Part shown: piece after piece, positions 62,312 through 64,000 of the stretch
Numbering within the stretch: the first letter of the stretch is position 1
Layout of the letters: every line of letters begins with the position of its first letter
Assembly: GCF_041690465.1 (NCBI RefSeq)
Contig: NZ_JAWLHG010000028.1
Location: 1-64,000 of the forward strand
Direction: 5' to 3'
Length of the DNA stretch: 64,000 bases
From: Falsiroseomonas sp041690465
GTDB lineage: Bacteria; Pseudomonadota; Alphaproteobacteria; Acetobacterales; Acetobacteraceae
Program-made: the position numbers and the translations under genes
Notes under the pieces: generated by a model
What the model saw: the letters and a program-made list of their open reading frames with translations, nothing else
What the model was told of the DNA's origin: nothing
Databases searched by the model: none

Positions 62312-63703
62312 ATGCCAGGTTACTCGCCACACACGTTCAAGGCGCTGAGCTTCCACGACGCAACGCCGCGTTTCGCCGACGGCACGGACACGCCAAGGGC
62401 CTATCTGGAGCGCTGCCTGGAGACGATCGCGGAACGCGAGCCCGTGGTGCGGGCCTGGGTCGTGATGAACGAGGCGGGCGCGCGCGAGGCGGCGGATGCG
62501 AGCACGGCGCGCTGGAAGGCAGGCAAGCCGCTCTCCGCCATCGATGGCCTGCCCATCGGCATCAAGGACCTGCTGGAGACGCGGGACATGCCAACGCAGA
62601 TGGGCTGCGACGCCTATCGCGGCAACTTCCCGGTGCGCGACAATGCCGGCGTCTGGGCGCTGCGCGAGGCGGGCGCGGTCGTGCTCGGCAAGACCGTGAC
62701 GACCGAGCTCGGTGGCACGCATCCCGGTCCGACCACGAACCCCTTCAATCCGTCGCACACCCCTGGCGGCTCCTCCTCCGGCTCGGCCGCCGTCGTCGCC
62801 GCGCGCATGGTACCAGCGGCGATCGGCACGCAGGTCGGCGGCTCCATCATCCGGCCAGCGAGCTATTGCGGCAATGTCGCGCTCAAGCCGACGCAGGGCG
62901 CGATCAACCGTGGCGAGCGCCAGGCGACCAGCATGAGCACGCATGGTGTGCATGCCGGCTGCATCGAGGACATGTGGCAGGTCGCGATCGAGGTCGCGCG
63001 GCGCGCGGGCGGCGATCCGGGCCGCCTCGGCCTGTTTGGCCCGATGGCGCCGCCGCCGGCGCGACGCCCGCTCACCTTGGCGGTGATGGAGACCGAGGGC
63101 TGGCCTGCCCTGGACAGCGACAGCCGAACGGCCTTCGAGCAGGTGGTCGAGCAGCTGCGCAGCCAGGGCATGACGGTGCTGCGCCGCAGCGACCACCATC
63201 TCCTCGAATCATTCGAGCGTGCCATCGACGGAGCCCAGGCGCTGGCCAATGCCGTCACGGGCTGGGAGAATCACTGGTCGATCCGCAACCTGGTTGCCCA
63301 AAAGCCCGAGGGTGTCAGCGCCCGGACCAAGGCGGTGCTGAAGGCGGCGGAGCGGATGACGCCGGAGGATTACCGCGCCCGGCTGATGCAGCGCGAGGAG
63401 GTGCGTCGTCGGCATGAGGCACTGGCGCCGCTGGTGGACGCGCTGATCGCGCCGGCATCGCCAGGGCCGGCGCCGGTCTGGACCGGCGAGACCCCGGGCC
63501 AGCCGCCCGCCGGTCGTCCGACCGGCGATTCGGTTTTCAACAGCCCGAGTTCGATCCTGGGTGCTCCCGCGGTCACGACGCCGCTGACCGCCGTGCGCGG
63601 CCTGCCGATGGGGATCCAGCTCGTCGGACAGCCGCATACAGATGCCGGTATCACCGCGATCGCACGGTGGATGATGGAGACCGTCGAGCGCGTGGTTGTC
63701 TGA
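62312..63703 (+). CDS. Amidase, amidase-signature family
   Basis: This 463-residue hydrolase has the Ser-cisSer-Lys triad. Lysine is K85 in PIGIKDLLET, the cis-serine lies in PGGSSSGSAA (154-156) and the nucleophile is S178 in TQVGGSIIRP. ATG 62312 follows GGGAGGAAA. The length fits GatA/AtzF-like amidases. It is divergent from the deacetylase pair (147 bp between starts). With neighbouring amidohydrolase-like genes, it suggests breakdown of an amide-containing compound. Confidence 0.93.
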   Translation: MPGYSPHTFKALSFHDATPRFADGTDTPRAYLERCLETIAEREPVVRAWVVMNEAGAREAADASTARWKAGKPLSAIDGLPIGIKDLLETRDMPTQMGCDAYRGNFPVRDNAGVWALREAGAVVLGKTVTTELGGTHPGPTTNPFNPSHTPGGSSSGSAAVVAARMVPAAIGTQVGGSIIRPASYCGNVALKPTQGAINRGERQATSMSTHGVHAGCIEDMWQVAIEVARRAGGDPGRLGLFGPMAPPPARRPLTLAVMETEGWPALDSDSRTAFEQVVEQLRSQGMTVLRRSDHHLLESFERAIDGAQALANAVTGWENHWSIRNLVAQKPEGVSARTKAVLKAAERMTPEDYRARLMQREEVRRRHEALAPLVDALIAPASPGPAPVWTGETPGQPPAGRPTGDSVFNSPSSILGAPAVTTPLTAVRGLPMGIQLVGQPHTDAGITAIARWMMETVERVVV

Positions 63704-63857
63704 ACCAGGTGCTCCCTGCGCCGACGGCGCGCGGGAAGTTCTGTCCGCCGATTCCTTCCCGGCGGCTTTTCGCCTGGGCGACGCACGCCGTGCGACACGC
63801 CCTCTATCCGACAGCCAGGCGCTCGAATTGGCATCGCCAATCAGGCTCATTTTCAAG

Positions 63858-63926
63858 CAGGGAACCTCGGTCGTTCAGCCCAGAGAATTTCGTTCCCTGG
63901 TTCCTGCCGCTGTCGGAAAGGGAACC
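63858..63926. promoter_or_regulatory. Cluster of GGGAACC-like sites near window end
   Basis: Four related sites lie within 69 bp: CAGGGAACC (63858-63866), GTTCCC (63892-63897), GGTTCC (63899-63904) and GGGAACC (63920-63926). The opposed orientations suggest an operator for a gene beyond the window. The remaining sequence 63704-64000 shows no gene. Confidence 0.35.
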
Positions 63927-64000
63927 GACGCCAACCACTCCCTGGCGGCACGCTCATGCGGGGCGGAGAGAAGACCGTCGCGGGACCGAGCACCTATGGC

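Overview
The base composition is very GC-rich, with start codons ATG, GTG and TTG, dense ATGA-type gene overlaps and strong Shine-Dalgarno sequences. The gene content points to an alphaproteobacterial chromosome, most likely Acetobacteraceae (Roseomonas or a relative). The pointers are a tripartite tricarboxylate transporter (TTT), the iron exporter MbfA, an exosortase and the rpsF-rpsR-rplI-dnaB-alr-radA-cvpA-purF neighbourhood. The family assignment is inference, because the window holds no rRNA or complete tRNA.

Layout. 0-0.3 kb: the 3' end of an IS5-family element and a short-chain dehydrogenase (SDR) remnant. 0.3-6 kb: a minus-strand operon of alpha/beta hydrolase, TctC, TctB, TctA, a signal-less ModA-like binding protein and an aldo/keto reductase, with a divergent IlvD/Edd dehydratase and an M20 peptidase beside it. 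9-18.5 kb: secreted and envelope functions, comprising an RTX beta-helix protein with its own promoter, a YdcF-like protein, two GT4 glycosyltransferases, a fused Gfo/Idh/MocA-SDR enzyme, an exosortase and a small membrane protein. 18.6-32.6 kb: a housekeeping block (SDR-purF-cvpA, radA, mlaF-mlaE-alr, dnaB, cfa, rplI, DUF2232-type protein, rpsR, rpsF) interrupted by a hicAB toxin-antitoxin pair. 32.6-33.4 kb: a 176-bp tandem duplication and a frameshifted gene. 33.5-44.8 kb: the fatty-acid cluster fabD-GNAT-fabG-acpP-fabF with mltG, then EamA, hsp20, SDR, yicC, gmk and an AEC transporter. Two arrays of stem-loops flank fabF-mltG.

44.8-55.8 kb is accessory: a copper P-type ATPase behind a CueR-like operator, manganese catalase, a decayed IS5-family transposase and a cytochrome c behind four 16-bp repeats. 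These are followed by two divergent transcription units, PepSY/response regulator/sensor kinase and PepSY/cytochrome b561/MbfA. They share a control region with OmpR-type direct repeats and tandem hairpins. Together these genes suggest metal, redox and peroxide defence. 56-63.7 kb is a catabolic-looking cluster: two SDRs, a family-5 solute-binding protein, an isopenicillin-N-synthase-like oxygenase, two paralogous polysaccharide deacetylases and an amidase.

The features most worth follow-up are the exosortase locus with its fused enzyme, the stem-loop arrays, the tandem duplications at gene 3' ends, the 16-bp repeats upstream of the cytochrome, and the shared PepSY/MbfA control region.
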